Counted from the stretch's first letter, positions 47,632-60,235 are shown. The stretch is 64,000 nucleotides of DNA from Sipunculus nudus (GCA_026874595.1 CM049312.1:78963429-79027428); one strand, 5' to 3'. Translations and numbers: made by a program. The notes: generated by a model not told the origin, from the sequence alone.

Positions 47632-49212
47632 TTAGTTTCCTGTTTCTGTCTGAACACAGCATCTACAAACATGACGACATAGTTTAATCAGCGCTGCGCG
47701 GTAGTCCCTGTTACATATGAAATACAACATTGGGTTGAGCGTGGAGTTGACGTAAGCTGACCAATAGGTGAACTCAAACAGCCAAGATGGGACACAATCA
47801 ACACAGTAGGCGCTGATTGGCCAAATAATACACACCGGGAGCCAGCACACAAGAAACACCAAAATGACAGCGCCAAGAGTCCGAACGCCTCGCTGGTGTT
47901 GCCGTTGTCTTGATTTAAGTTTTTGTTGCGCAAAAGCCTTACTCGTAACTCCCTGACCAAGCGAGGCGGCTTGACCTGGCTTAGGGGCTGTGGTCACACT
48001 GAGCACTGTTTCCTTGTTTATATTTGTGTTCTTATCACTGCCCTGTACTCGTCCGTTCGTTTCTTTCGCATTTTGGGTTGTATCTTGACCATTGGTTTTA
48101 TTGGCCTGTGGTTGTCCTTGATCACGTGACAACTGTACATTTTCCTTAGAGTCTGATTCTTTGGTATTGTTTCCTTCTGACTTTTCTGGTTTCAATTCCT
48201 GTGTGTTTTGTTTAATTTCTTGATCATCGACATCCATTTCTTCTGGTTGCCCTTGGTCCCGGGATTCTTGCACAATATCCGTTGTGCTTGCACAATCGGC
48301 TTTACTTTCCTCTCCGTTCTCTTTCTCTTGAGGTGAGACTCCGTGTGCCACCGGTGCAGTTGGTCCCATGCTATCTTTGGACAGGTCGTTTTGCAACACA
48401 GCAGCCGATACCGTTTTCACCTGATCCGAAGCACCTTTTGGATTATGTGGAGTCACTTTGGATGTACTTTGGGAAGGAATATCTTCCGGATCAGAAATAT
48501 TGGTCTTGGCATCGTTCAGTGTCGAGGCCTCACCTTGTCCCATGGTCGACCCGACGACCTGACGCCCGCGGAGATGAAGTGCTTTCAAACACTTGGCATA
48601 GAAGAAGAGCATGGCAAAGATGGGGGTGTAGTAAACGATTATAGACTGCAGCAGTACGTAGAGTCTCGGAGGGTCGATTAGGCAACTAGTGCTCGGGTCA
48701 TTGAGTACACGTATGGCTATGATCGCCGGCACCCAGGCAAGAATACCCGTGAACCATGCTATAGTGATGTAAATTTTAGCTCGGCGCGCATTGTGTCCAG
48801 CTCTGTGTGCAAGAGGGCGAACTATCGCGTTATATCTGTCGAAGCCTATAAGGCAAAGATGCAGCATAGATATTGTACATGTAGGAAAGTCTATTGACAT
48901 CCAGATGATACAAGTAACTTCCCCATAAGGCCAGTAGCCATGGTAGGAGTGTATGAGCATGCCACTCATGACAGGGAGCCCGACCACACAGTCCGCTACT
49001 GCAAGGGATGTGATGTACATATTATTGATTTTTTGTAGTTTCTTCTCCCATTTGACACAAACAATCACTAATATGTTGAGCCCAAATGTCACACACATCA
49101 GTATCACAACAGGTGGCAGCACAACATAGTTATACTCTGTCCCAGTATTTGTGGTATTGGTAGGGTTTGTTCCGTTCCCCATGGTGGCAAATGGAGGGAC
49201 TGTACCATTCAT
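47632..49212 (-). CDS. Class-A aminergic-type G-protein-coupled receptor, intronless
   Basis: 526 residues with seven membrane segments: GLNILV (N46, position 1.50), SLAVAD (D74, 2.50), CIIWMSID (C101; D108 at 3.32, the amine-binding aspartate), DRY (125-127), P197 in TM5, CWLP (456-459), and YWSAYVNSTLNPMLY in TM7 (W484, Y487, NPxxY). The TM7 block closely follows the muscarinic/histamine-H3-type pattern. After CWLP come V460-C461 instead of the usual aromatic or Tyr-Asn pair, so ligand preference is uncertain. N-terminal NGT/NTT glycosylation sites; a long hydrophilic third loop (about 210-440); tail cysteines (512-519). Met11 (49180-49182) has a much better start context (GCCACCATGG) than Met1. 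Orphan monoamine- or acetylcholine-like receptor. Confidence 0.92.
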   Translation of the reverse strand: MNGTVPPFATMGNGTNPTNTTNTGTEYNYVVLPPVVILMCVTFGLNILVIVCVKWEKKLQKINNMYITSLAVADCVVGLPVMSGMLIHSYHGYWPYGEVTCIIWMSIDFPTCTISMLHLCLIGFDRYNAIVRPLAHRAGHNARRAKIYITIAWFTGILAWVPAIIAIRVLNDPSTSCLIDPPRLYVLLQSIIVYYTPIFAMLFFYAKCLKALHLRGRQVVGSTMGQGEASTLNDAKTNISDPEDIPSQSTSKVTPHNPKGASDQVKTVSAAVLQNDLSKDSMGPTAPVAHGVSPQEKENGEESKADCASTTDIVQESRDQGQPEEMDVDDQEIKQNTQELKPEKSEGNNTKESDSKENVQLSRDQGQPQANKTNGQDTTQNAKETNGRVQGSDKNTNINKETVLSVTTAPKPGQAASLGQGVTSKAFAQQKLKSRQRQHQRGVRTLGAVILVFLVCWLPVCIIWPISAYCVDCVPSWLFEFTYWSAYVNSTLNPMLYFICNRDYRAALIKLCRHVCRCCVQTETGN

Positions 49213-51199
49213 ATAACAAAACAGTAAGGGAATAAAACTGATTGATACTATTCACAGTTCACTCTTTATTTTCTCTCAAATTTAGTCCAAAAAGGTGTGT
49301 TTTTGTCTAAGTTCTCATCTGTCATTAACGCCTCCTCCATTTCAGATGCATTTAATATTGTCTTCATCGTAAAGTAAGAATTACTCCAACAACAGAAGCA
49401 TAAAAGAGTCCAGCCCTTGCCTCCGGTTGAAATTATACACGGTGGCTTTTAAAAGCTCCTATCGTATGTAACCGGGCTTGATGAACAAGGAAAAATTGTT
49501 TTCATTGAGACTTTCAGTAAAACAACTCAGGTAAAGTTTTGCCCCAGTTATTCTGAATTTTTCATTTTACTTCTGTGAACTTAAACATACGTCCCCTTAA
49601 TGTTTAAACGTGTACCTTTCTGTGACATGGAATGTCTGATTCAGCTTCAAAACTCAGAACAAACGACACTTAATAATTAGATGGCGGAAATCCATATTGA
49701 AGTTCTCTCACTGTTCATGTTACAGAACTTACCGGTGTTTAAAAATGTCTCTTGTAGAATGAAGAATGAAAACCGAAGCCTGGATAGTTTTGTGTTTTAC
49801 ATCCCTACACCTTCTAGAATGTCTTAATGTTCTATGTTTTGGCTTCTTACCGGTCTTGTCACTTTGAAAATGTATATCCGGCTTGGTGTATTTGATGTAA
49901 CTGGAAATTTGAAGAACGTTTAGTTTATTGTAGCTCTTGTTCTACTTGCCCGGGAAAAAACACACCTGGAAATGCAGTAAATTTATAGCTGAGTGATTCT
50001 CCACAATTAGTAAATGTGCATTCCACACCAAGCACAAAATGTAAATAAACCCGTGCAGCGTTGAATAACGTTTGACGTTGTATTATCCCTCTTCCTTTTA
50101 TGGGCACTTATGACGGATCAAGTTTTATACGTGTCCAGCATTCACGCTCCTTATTCTAGACATGCTTACTTTATGCTCTGCCAGTTTCGTTTCAAACAAA
50201 TGCATTTCTTTGTTGAATCTGCACCTCTCAAATGTTGAAAGATACAAAAAATAACACTGAAATCCATTTTGGTTGTCTGTGGTTGACATCATTAATGATG
50301 ACTGTTTGAGGACAAGACTTTTTTTCTATTCTTTCACCTCTTTTGGAACTGCTGTTTAAAGAAATCACCTTGAACTGGCGATTTTGTTTTGTCTTAAATG
50401 AAAACGGAAATGAGTCACAATCGTCTAGACACCACACTGCCCTTGTGTTTTACCTCTTCTTTCCAAACATTGAACGAGTAACGTAAACTTCGGTTTTAAT
50501 CATGGCGACCTCCTGTCAGTCACAGTGACGGCTTCGTGACAGCTACAGGAAGGATGCGACACCTTTCCATTTATACTTGCGCAGGTAATGTCACGTGACC
50601 GCTTTCTGTTGGAGAAAGGCGATGGGTAAGGCGCTATCTGTCGCTAGTAGTAACCAATTATTTAGGGATCCCCGTAACACATATATAGTACAACCGTACT
50701 GTAAGTTCCTGGATCGATACTTAAGCCTGGCAGAGCTTTGTAAAGCAGATGATATGACTGCTGTCCACGCGCTCACATGTGTTCTCCCAGAGGCAACACA
50801 CCAAACTCCATGTGCGCATAACACAAAATCATTCCCATATTACGGGATCCATATGTGCTATTCTCCTGACAACTGTTCAACTTTAACTTTTCAATATATT
50901 ATTGATGAAGTAAACGCTGCTCGTGAAAAAAAAATTCTTCTTCATTTTCTACAATAATCGCCAGTGACTGTGGTATAAATTCCTAACCTCGTTAATGATA
51001 GTAAATATGAGTCTGCACCTGGCTCTGCGGTTGGTCATCGAATCAGAAGTGCTCACGTCTAAAACCGGATGGGCGCTGTGACGCTCTGAGGAGCACCCGG
51101 CCGTCGTCCCTTCCGGGGGCATTGATTTGGTCAACCCCCGTGAGCTATACGTTCTGTGTTGGCTGCTGTCAAATACCCACACTTACAAGTTACCTGCTG

Positions 51200-51201
<2 letters not shown>
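49213..51201. other. Upstream region of the GPCR gene, nothing else recognised
   Basis: Holds the receptor's 5' flank on the minus strand. I could not identify a TATA box or upstream exon with confidence. The plus-strand frame at 50595-50957 (120 codons) shows no recognisable domain, no signal peptide and no splice support, so it is not called. Confidence 0.4.

Positions 51202-51256
<55 letters not shown>
51202..51256. repeat. (TA)n microsatellite
   Basis: Near-perfect TA tract immediately before the SINE pair. Confidence 0.95.
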
Positions 51257-51440
51257 TGGTCCGGGATGACATGAAAGCGGACCGAACTGTCTCGCTAGTG
51301 AAGTTTGATTTGCTAGCGAAGCGGTTGGTACACCTGACTTGTGCGCCACAGACATGGGTTCGAATCCCGGATCGGCCCAATGTTTCCCCCAGAGCAATTT
51401 GTCTTCGTAACAAAATGGGTGTTCGTCCAACGTGACGTTA
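51257..51440 (+). mobile_element. tRNA-derived SINE (second family), copy 1
   Basis: TAGCGAAGCGGTTGGTACAC fits an A box and GGTTCGAATCC is a perfect B box at about 51358, in plus orientation. It is preceded by GCGGACCGAACT and followed by GATCGGCCCA and CAATTTGTCTTCGT. Not the same family as the 11.3/29.6-kb SINE. Confidence 0.7.
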
Positions 51441-51524
51441 AACTTTTTATGGCCCAGGGAATAAGCTCACCAAAGTGTGACTCCTGGGATAATTAGACTT
51501 GTTCTGATAGCAGAACGCTCTTAA

Positions 51525-51695
51525 GAGGGGGTGTGGTACGGGGTGACACAATAGCGGACCGAACTAGTGAAGCTAGTGAAGCTTGATATGCTAGTGGAGC
51601 GGTTGGTACGCCGGACTTGTGCGTCATCGACATGGGTTCGGATCCCGGGTCGGCCCAGAATTTTCCCCTCAACAATTTGTCTTCGTGACAACATA
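51525..51695 (+). mobile_element. tRNA-derived SINE (second family), copy 2
   Basis: Repeats GCGGACCGAACT, TGCTAGTGGAGCGGTTGGTA, GACATGGGTTCGGATCCCGG, GTCGGCCCAGAA and CAATTTGTCTTCGTGACAAC about 280 bp after copy 1 in direct orientation. The B box carries one change. Confidence 0.7.
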
Positions 51696-51761
51696 TATAT
51701 ATGATCTAATGGTTTTCCATTAGCTGTGATGTGTATGATGTGGAATAATATATTATTAAAA

Positions 51762-51763
51762 TA

Positions 51764-51814
<51 letters not shown>
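51762..51814. repeat. (TA)n microsatellite
   Basis: TA tract following the second SINE copy. Confidence 0.95.
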
Positions 51815-51817
<3 letters not shown>

Positions 51818-52620
51818 CTGTGGATATTCAAGATATAAAGCACACTGATGATACTTTTGCTTAATTTCATTTTACATTTGATATAAATATGTGATCTACA
51901 GCATGCATGCATGTGTGTTATTCGTGTATCTCTTCTTGGGAGATATATTTTAGTTTTACTTATTTCCGTTCCTTTAAGAGGGAGGTCATTCAATACTAAA
52001 TAGAATATCATTATTTCATATCAGACCTTGATATTACTATTTATTTCCTGAAAGATCGAGCCTTGTTATTACCTCGGTCTCTTCAATCTTAATCATCATT
52101 CACTTTAAATATACCAGAGAATTACGAAAATATAAGCAGGAAGACACATGAAGATCTTTTGGTTATATAGTAAGTATAGATTTCAATCGCAGGACGGTTT
52201 CCCGTTCCACTTTCGGTTACCTCTTAATTCAACTACTGTATCGACTGTTTAATGGTAAGGCGGTACCTCTATTCACCTGCTGTGGACACAATGCTGAGCA
52301 TGAGCTACGGTGCATTAGCGCCTATTTGGATCGATGGCGAAACAAATTGTTATCATTTCCAGAGGCCGGACACAAACAATAGGAATAACGGTCCCTTTGC
52401 GGAGGAAATAAAGAATTAAAGCCATATGCAGTCAAGGTTCGAGGGGATGATAATTTTGAATATGCCGGTTGGGCTATTTATGAATCACTACAAAGAATTA
52501 TATTAAAGAATGATCGATACGTGACGCCTGGGGCGATGGTATTTGACCGTAGATATTATATTTATGGTTCTATGTTTACATACATTGCTATGAATCGATG
52601 CTTTAGCAATAACAGCCTAG
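51815..52620. other. Unassigned DNA
   Basis: No gene or delimitable repeat recognised. Confidence 0.4.
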
Positions 52621-53620
52621 CGTTTGGTTCTTGTTTATAGGGTTTCAATAATCAGACAAAATATTTTAACCAGATACCTGCACCGGATTGAATTTAGGGG
52701 ATATTCTTATATAATTGTATCCCCAGACAAAGTCGGGATACTGTGGTATAGGCATGGTCGGGCCGCCGCCGCTGCAGAGATTTCTTCTAGGCGAGATAAC
52801 TCGAAAAATAGTTCACGGATCTTTCCCAAACTTGACATGTGCATAGATATGGGTAACGGGACAAAGTCTATTTAAAATGGGGTCATGACCTTTATTAGGA
52901 GAGTGACTTTGACCTTAAATAAGTCAAGATTTATGGGAAAAGCACACTAATTCTTAAATAGCTAAAGAAATCTTGCATGGATTGAGCCATAAATCAAGTT
53001 GACCGAAGATCTTGGATAGTGTTGTCATGTACCGAAAACTGGTGGCGTCCCCTATTATCCTCTTCTTGTTTTCGTGCCGTTTGATACCCAAAAAAATTCC
53101 ACTTGACAGTACCGAGATCATTATCAGTAAAAAATTAAATGTTCATTTATCTTGAATACCTCGATCCTTCTTGTTTTCCAGCTCCAATCGTTTTTGTGTG
53201 GGGTCCTGCCGTAGGTTTGCTTAAGGTGTTATCATATCACAGGAGTAGTTCAATTTATTGGTCTGAAATTTCGCGTGTACTTGGAGAGGTTTCCCCAAAG
53301 CATACAGGTGTCGCCACCTACATTACCGTTTTCATAGTAATAATTAATGCCCTTTTCATTGTAATGATTTTCCATATTGGCCTGAATTTGTCCTTGTCCA
53401 TACATCTTTGATACATCAATATGTTATCATATTAAAGACTGGTTGTGCCATCTGTAATCGTTTCCGTGTGGCGTCCATCCGTACAATTGCTTTCGGTGAA
53501 AATTGCTCATATATCAGGAGTCATTTAATATGTTTGTCTGAAATTTTTCATGTACATCAATATTGGAGACTTTTTCGTCAACCATACAGGTAGACGCTTA
53601 AAACAATTTGACGCTAGTCA
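52620..53620. repeat. Degenerate repeat related to the 40.7-41.8 kb tandem family
   Basis: GGCCGCCGCCGCTGCAGAG, CTTGACATGTGCATAGAT, ACTGGTGGCGTCCCC and CAGGTGTCGCCACCTACATTACC resemble the composite repeat. The last part (53160-53600) has two diverged units of about 275 bp (markers ATATCAGGAGT at 53512 and CATATCACAGGAGT at 53231). Confidence 0.55.
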
Positions 53621-55269
53621 TTTTCAATAATCAAACGACTGGCGGAGAGTGTATGGGCCATTTGGTGTCTGGGGAGTTACCTGCTTGATCGATGGTATGA
53701 ACATAGGCCCACCTGGATATCTGTGTGTTTTATATAATATCGGTATACCCTTAATTTCGACATGCGACCTGTGACATAGCAGCCTCCATGAGAGGTTTCG
53801 ATAACCTAGAAGATATAATTCTGTCAGGGTCCGATGAGGGCTCGAGATGCGACACGAAAATACTCCGAGGACACCGTCCAGGCGACAGTCTTTCTGCGTA
53901 AAGAGTTAAGTGAAAAAGGGACGTGTATTTGTAAAGTTTAGAGCTTAATAGACTTTTTTTAGACCAAGTCTAAATCCTCAAGTTATAGTCGAATACTGTC
54001 ATTTTCACACATAGGCCAAGACCCTCAAATTCTCATGCCTTGGACACTCGGATGGCAGTTCATATTGATATTATGCAAAATTCAGCTGCAAACAATTACT
54101 GATACAGATATTTTTTAGTAAGATCACTGCTTTATGTCAGTTATCGATTCAACAATTAAAATTGTAAGTTTTAGATTCATTTGAGGTAGGCTCTGCCATG
54201 AGTCGCTTTTCCATGGTCCTGTTTTGCCCCAGTCCGTCCCTGTCAGAGGGTACAACTATATGAAACTTCCTAAAGATATACGGGAACTGTATTATAAGAT
54301 TCAATGATATTTGTAAAATCTCTTCAGGAGCAGATGGCCCTAAATGATGAAGAAGCCCAAATAATCCATTTACCGGTCTTTACATTTTCAGGTTTAAAGG
54401 GTTCTATTTCGATATCTGAGCTCTATTAACTAAAAATAATCCCCTTACTTTTTCATAAAAATAGGCCAGAAAACACATCCCACGGTTCACAGGCTGCTCA
54501 TTTTGTTTATACCCATGTGTTTATAACATGTGGGGCCGCCAACATACTCCAAACATATCTTGCAAGGACATTTAGCGGCAACTCAGAAAACCAAAGTTTG
54601 GCAATGGCTTTTTTTTTTTTTTTTTTACCTTTCAACTTCCGCACATATACAAAAAGCCACCTTCAGTTAAAAGGGTTTCTCATTGTCAACAAGAGCGCGC
54701 GTACCGTGTTATCCTTTACAGAGGAAGTAAAATGACCTTCATGATAAGATATTACCTCAAGGTCATTAATATGTATATAGAGTATGCAAATATCACATAC
54801 AGTCTTCAGATAAGGCAGCTGAATAGACGGCTTTAAGTGTTGGATCTCTGCCTGGACCATATGCTACTTTGGCTTCCAGGTTATCTCGGTACTGTGCCGT
54901 ATGCGTTTTTTCTAATATCCAGTTTCAAATAAATTTAACAATGACATATCTGGCCTGGGGTGCTTTATAGATTCCTTTTAAGAGTTTGTAAACAAAAGTC
55001 AACACCTCTAGACTGTGACATTGGCCCCAATATTTGTAGCCATGACAACATGACGCTCAGGCCTAAATATCTGATAGAGGCCTCAAAGTCATGATGCAAG
55101 TCATAATATAACACCCATTCTAAGGATTGGGTAAAAATATTTACTGTGTTGTACTGTATGAGTCTAATATGGCCGTGTTATATTTGCTAAATAAATAAGA
55201 AGAAAAATGTTGTCGCACAAAATTACTTACATAAGTTACCTACCACTTCCGTATGGCACCGATTTACAC
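53621..55269. other. Unassigned DNA
   Basis: No coding or RNA feature recognised. A T18 run lies near 54609-54626. Confidence 0.4.
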
Positions 55270-55530
55270 ACAGCTGTCAAGCCATTATGACGAACACAGT
55301 GACTAAATTTCATGGTAAAACCAGACTCGTTATTAATGCTGCATGAATAATAATAATAATATTACTATAAACAGCTGCTTAAATTTATTTAAAACAATCG
55401 TGAATGTAACATTGATTATTTTATCAAACAAATTAACGTCACTTTATGACCTACTTCGGAAAAATGAAAGTTCGACTAGCAGATGGAAATGAAAAATTAC
55501 TGTTAGAAATGGCGTGCACATCTGCATGTA
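55270..55530. repeat. Dispersed repeat R2, copy 2
   Basis: Counterpart of 34080-34335, same orientation, with a small AATAATAAT insertion. Confidence 0.65.
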
Positions 55531-56099
55531 CTTGAATCTCGATGCGAACCCAATAACTTGTACTGCCACCCCAACGTATAGAGTTAATTAAAATTCGACG
55601 ATTGGGTGGCTGCCGTTTCGTTATTTAATACTATGAGCAGACGCTGCAGGCCAGGACAATTAAACAGTGATCACTTGGATAAACTGACCAGTCCTCCTAA
55701 GTGTTAAACCTGGGGCTTCAACATACAGCAATATCGATCGTCAGTTAGCAAGTCATATGACCATGACGTCACTAGCCTGAACTATGTTGCACCGGGCTGC
55801 GCTCTCTTTAAGCGAGATATTAGTTGTACATCGTATCTGTATTATACCCATCCCGATTACAATTACACCCAAATACTTTTAAACGGATGGGGTCGAATCC
55901 AGCTGAGTTGTATATACGTCAAATAGGGGTTTCCCTAGGATTAACGTTTTCTTCAGTATATGCTAAGAGGAAAAAACGTTCTCCGTCTGAAAACTTTTTT
56001 TATTTATACCATTGTAAATATGTTTAACATTTACCTGTCATTCACTGGTGAGTCATCTGTCCATTACATTATCTGTTTCGATTCAAGCAGTACTCTGGG
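55531..56099. other. Unassigned DNA
   Basis: Nothing recognised. Confidence 0.4.
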
Positions 56100-56880
56100 G
56101 ACAGCGTGAAGGCTAGGATCTTTCTCACCTGAGAATCTATCTGCGGAGAGATTTTGGTGGCATGGGAACGTGAAACGCTATTGTTTGACCACGCCCAAAT
56201 CCTATTAATATAGTTAGATGAATATTCCCACTAAAATATAACTAAAAAAGTATTTTAAAGAAGATTCATATTACCATGAATGTACATCATATCTATACTA
56301 AATTCAGAAACTCTAATTGTCATTCGATTCTGATAACAAAAATGATTTAATATTAAGTATTGACAATGCGGCCCTTCGCAAGTAATTTTCGGCTTATGTC
56401 GCCAACGAAATACGGCGTTCTGTTTTTTTTTCTTGTTGGTCAGCTCACAATATCGAGTCCTCTTTATTTCCGTACATTTGTGTTTAATCGATTACCACAA
56501 AGCCTTCTTTAGTATGAATAGCTCCATATTCATATTTCTAATATCAGTTTTCACAGATTAATGGTTCTCAGAGATTCCTGATGCTTTAGGTCGGTAGTGC
56601 GGTCACCTGATTAACTTTGTTACGCCTCTTGGAATTCATACACCATTGAGTGTGTAAATCTTTCAACAATAGCATCATCTTCTTCAAGGCTGAAACCGGT
56701 AGCAACTTTTCTGCAGATATTCATAGCTGTTACCTGAATAAGAAGTCAGGTACTCGTCACCAAGGCAACACCATCAACCAGGTCATTCAAAAGGCCCTGC
56801 AACTTACGTTTGAATTTATTATGTATTTCATTCCAAAAATAAGGGACTGGGATGACCAGTTTGTTCAAATAGAATGAATT
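56100..56880. repeat. Dispersed repeat R1, copy 1
   Basis: Contains TCTGCGGAGAGATTTTGGTGG, TATTGACAATGCGGCCCT, CTGTTACCTGAA and GTCA(G/A)GTACTCGTCACCA, shared in order with 58060-58760 and partly with 62870-63240. The frame at 56650-56877 is not kept in the other copies. Confidence 0.75.
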
Positions 56881-58055
56881 TTAGAACGCCTTATTCTTGA
56901 AATAAAAGTTTTGTTTGTTATTTCATGAACATTTGGTCCCGAGTTTAAAAGAACCAAAGCGTTAATAGAAATTTTAATATCAAAATGGTTTTCTTGTTCA
57001 TGACGTAACTGCAGAGTTTTTAAAAATTGATAAAAACTTAATAAAAATCACAATACCCCGTGTTCTGGGGAATAAATAATTGGCTCCGTTTATGGTTATC
57101 TATATTGAAAAAAAATTCTTTGAGGAATCTGTAAAAGAAAACTGAATTTTGAACATGTTTACCTGCTCTTTTTTATCCTGAAAGTAATTAGTGCTAATTG
57201 TTTTGATCTTTCTTGAGTTTATTTCTACATGACCATATAATTTTTTTGTATTTATACTTTCACCACTTGAAGTTCCATGAATTGTGTTTCGGCGTGTTTT
57301 CGACGGGTATTTTGAAATAGTATTACTAATAAAACGCTTGTTCGCACCATATTTTTGTCCTTTGTGTCAGTAGAACCATTATTATTTTTTTGTGTGGCCT
57401 AAGCTGCCTTGGTAAACCGTATGGATATAGCAAATCCACATTCACCTGAAAAAGCCAGTCACCTCACTCCCATATAATAAGTGTTGAATCATGTCTCTTA
57501 TTATCCAGATGACCTTTTGCAGTAACCCCCGAGGTCGTTGCATTCTTATTCAATAAAAAAGAAGTTAGCAGTATTTGCAATAAAGTTCGAATAAAGGCTT
57601 AAAAGCACCCTATGCATAAAAAGTTTCTGTTATTTTTAGTTTATTTTATAAGCAAATTGCCCATTTAAATGCCAATTTATAGTATGTATTTTTTTTTAAA
57701 TATCCATAACCTACCCCCTCGGGGGCTACGCCCCGACGTTATGCTTCTCTCTGAAAAAGCATTTGCTGCCCCCCCCCCCCCCCCCATCCTACTTTACTCA
57801 GGCTACTGCCATATTTTAGTATTCAAGCTAACTTGAGCATGTGTTTCAAACTTTTGTTTCAGTACCATATGTGTGTGTACTGCTTTCCTACGTATTACCC
57901 CTGACCTCGCTCGCTTTTTATTTTCACTGGCGGCCTACCTGTGACATCCGGATTTTAGTCTGTACAAAAACTGGCAGCCCCTATGAGCGGGGTCAAACTT
58001 GAATAAATGCACCAGTACACACGAAAGTACTCTGAGCGAGAATCTATCTCAGCTG
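56881..58055. other. Unassigned DNA
   Basis: Contains a C tract at 57769-57785. No gene recognised. The last about 110 bp (57945-58055) resemble sequence at 6545-6700. Confidence 0.4.
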
Positions 58056-58059
58056 AGAA

Positions 58060-58960
58060 TTAATCTGCGGAGAGATTTTGGTGGTTTGCGGACATGTCAC
58101 TTTTTTTTGGACCATACAAAAATCCTTTTATTATGGTATGACGATTATTCCAATAAAAAATGACAAAGTATTTCAAAGAATATAATTCATTTAAGAATGT
58201 ACATCATGTCCATACTAAGTTCAGGAACTCTATTTGTCATTCGATTCTGATGAAAAATTATTTTAAGTATTGACAATGCGGCCCTCTGCAGATGACTTCC
58301 GGTTTATGTCCCCCAGGACATCGGGCTTTCTGATTTTTTTTCTTTCTTGCTGATCAGCTCTCAATGTCGAGTGCTCTTCACTTTGGTACATGTGTTTCAT
58401 CGATTATGACAAAGCCTGTTTTAGTATGAAATAGCTCCATGTTCACATTTCTAATATAGGGTTTCACAGATGAATCGGCCTCAGTGATACCTGATGCTTA
58501 AGATCGGATATCCGGTCACGTGATTAACTTTGTTCCGCAATCTTGGAGTACATACACCATTGTTTGTAAAAATCTCACAACAATAGCATCATATTCTTCA
58601 AGGATGAAACCGGTGGCAACTTTTCTCTAGATATTCATAGCTGTTACCTGAAACAGAAGTCAAGTACTCGTCACCATGGAAACACCGTAACCTGGGGCGA
58701 TTCAAAAGGCTCTGCAACTTACGTTTGAATAAATGTTTTATTCCAATATGGACTGAATGTATTTCAAAATAAAACGACTTTGCATGCATCAGTGAATACA
58801 TATGTGTGGGGCGGTGTAATTATAAAATGATAAGAGTTAAGTATTTTAGAAGAAAACAACGTTATATAGGTTAGATAAAAATACCATCTGAAAAAAATGG
58901 TCTCTAGGAAGACATCGGTTAAATTTACTATAAATCGAACGGCGCTTTTAAAAAAATGTA
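58060..58960. repeat. Dispersed repeat R1, copy 2
   Basis: The best match to copy 1 is 58060-58760. It extends to about 58960 with CTATAAATCGAA(C/T)GGCG and AGTAAAAACCTC blocks that also occur in copy 3 near 63390-63430. Confidence 0.75.
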
Positions 58961-60235
58961 GTAAAAACCTCGCCCGCCTGGGTTTACGTCCACCACTTTA
59001 ACTACTACTTTTTCATTGTCCTGATTAAATTTGCTCTTCATATCATATATTAAAACATAGGAAAAGCGGGTAACTCTTTCCGTTTAACTGAGACAATTAT
59101 GTTTCCCATAGAACTTGAGCGAGATGATTTGTTGGTAAGTAATTATGGTGAGTTTCGTGAAAACCCATCAAAGCCCCGGAAAGTTATCACAGCGACACTT
59201 AAAGTTTACGGACGGACATAAGGTGGGTATACCATAAAAACTCCCGTCATATGACGGGCGTATAATAAAATATTAAGCTGTTATCTTTGGTGGTTATTAA
59301 GCCCAATGACGCAAAATCTGATTTGTTTTATACTAAGCGCTCATTGTTAAATCTTCCTAGACATTATATTCGGACAACGGGGCGCTCCATCAACACCCCC
59401 CGAGCAAGGAGGACTTATTTGCAGCAAGAACCTATATGTACCAAGACTGGCAGTATTAACTAGATTATAAAACAGCTGGTTGCAAAACCGACAAAAGATC
59501 GCGGAAAGAATACCGGAACCGTTTAAATGGCTGTAGAAAATACCTCGAACGGCAACAAGGCTTTTGCCTTCGGGATAAACATTTTATGACTCTTTTCCGA
59601 TATATGTCACTGACGTGTACTTCAGGGCTTATGTGATCAAAGGATTTGCAAGGGTATTTGCAAACAAACATCTCGAAGTCCAATTTGGATGTGATCAAAA
59701 CTTTCGCAAACTGACTATAAGGAGCAGGCACGTAAATATGTGCATTTATAACATTCCTTGAAATGCAAAAATATACGTATCTATATATTTTTATATATTA
59801 ATAATGTTGAATTAAATTGTATTATATGGAAATAAAATAAATATATTAAATTTATTGTTGCATGGTTCATCTTTCATTATTTTAAATTTTCCTATATTTG
59901 TTCTGTTTTTCCTTTTTTGAAACATAATACATAACTAATATTACATAATACTATATAATTCATATAAAATAAAACATATTATATATTCAATATGGCTAAA
60001 CACATTTACTCACGTTTGTACATGTACTCCTCTTATAAAATCGGCATCCTTTGCTAATAAACAATTTTAAATAATGCATATCTAAATTGAAAATCTTAAA
60101 ATATATAATAAATAAAAAATGCATATTTAATGTAAAATATCTAGGACTTATTGCTAAGAATTAAATTGCTCTAAATTTAAATGAAAATAAATGAATTTGA
60201 CGTCTCATAACTGAGTTCAAAGAGGAGTACAAGAC
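58961..60235. other. Unassigned DNA, strongly AT-rich from 59750
   Basis: 59750-60230 is extremely AT-rich (ATATTA/AATAAA words). No gene recognised; the frame 59465-59731 has no motif. Confidence 0.45.

Noticed and set aside
48282-48681. Plus-strand frames opposite the receptor
   Set aside because: Antisense shadows of the receptor's third loop.
50595-50957. 120-codon plus-strand frame upstream of the receptor
   Set aside because: No recognisable domain, signal peptide or splice context; chance open frame cannot be excluded.
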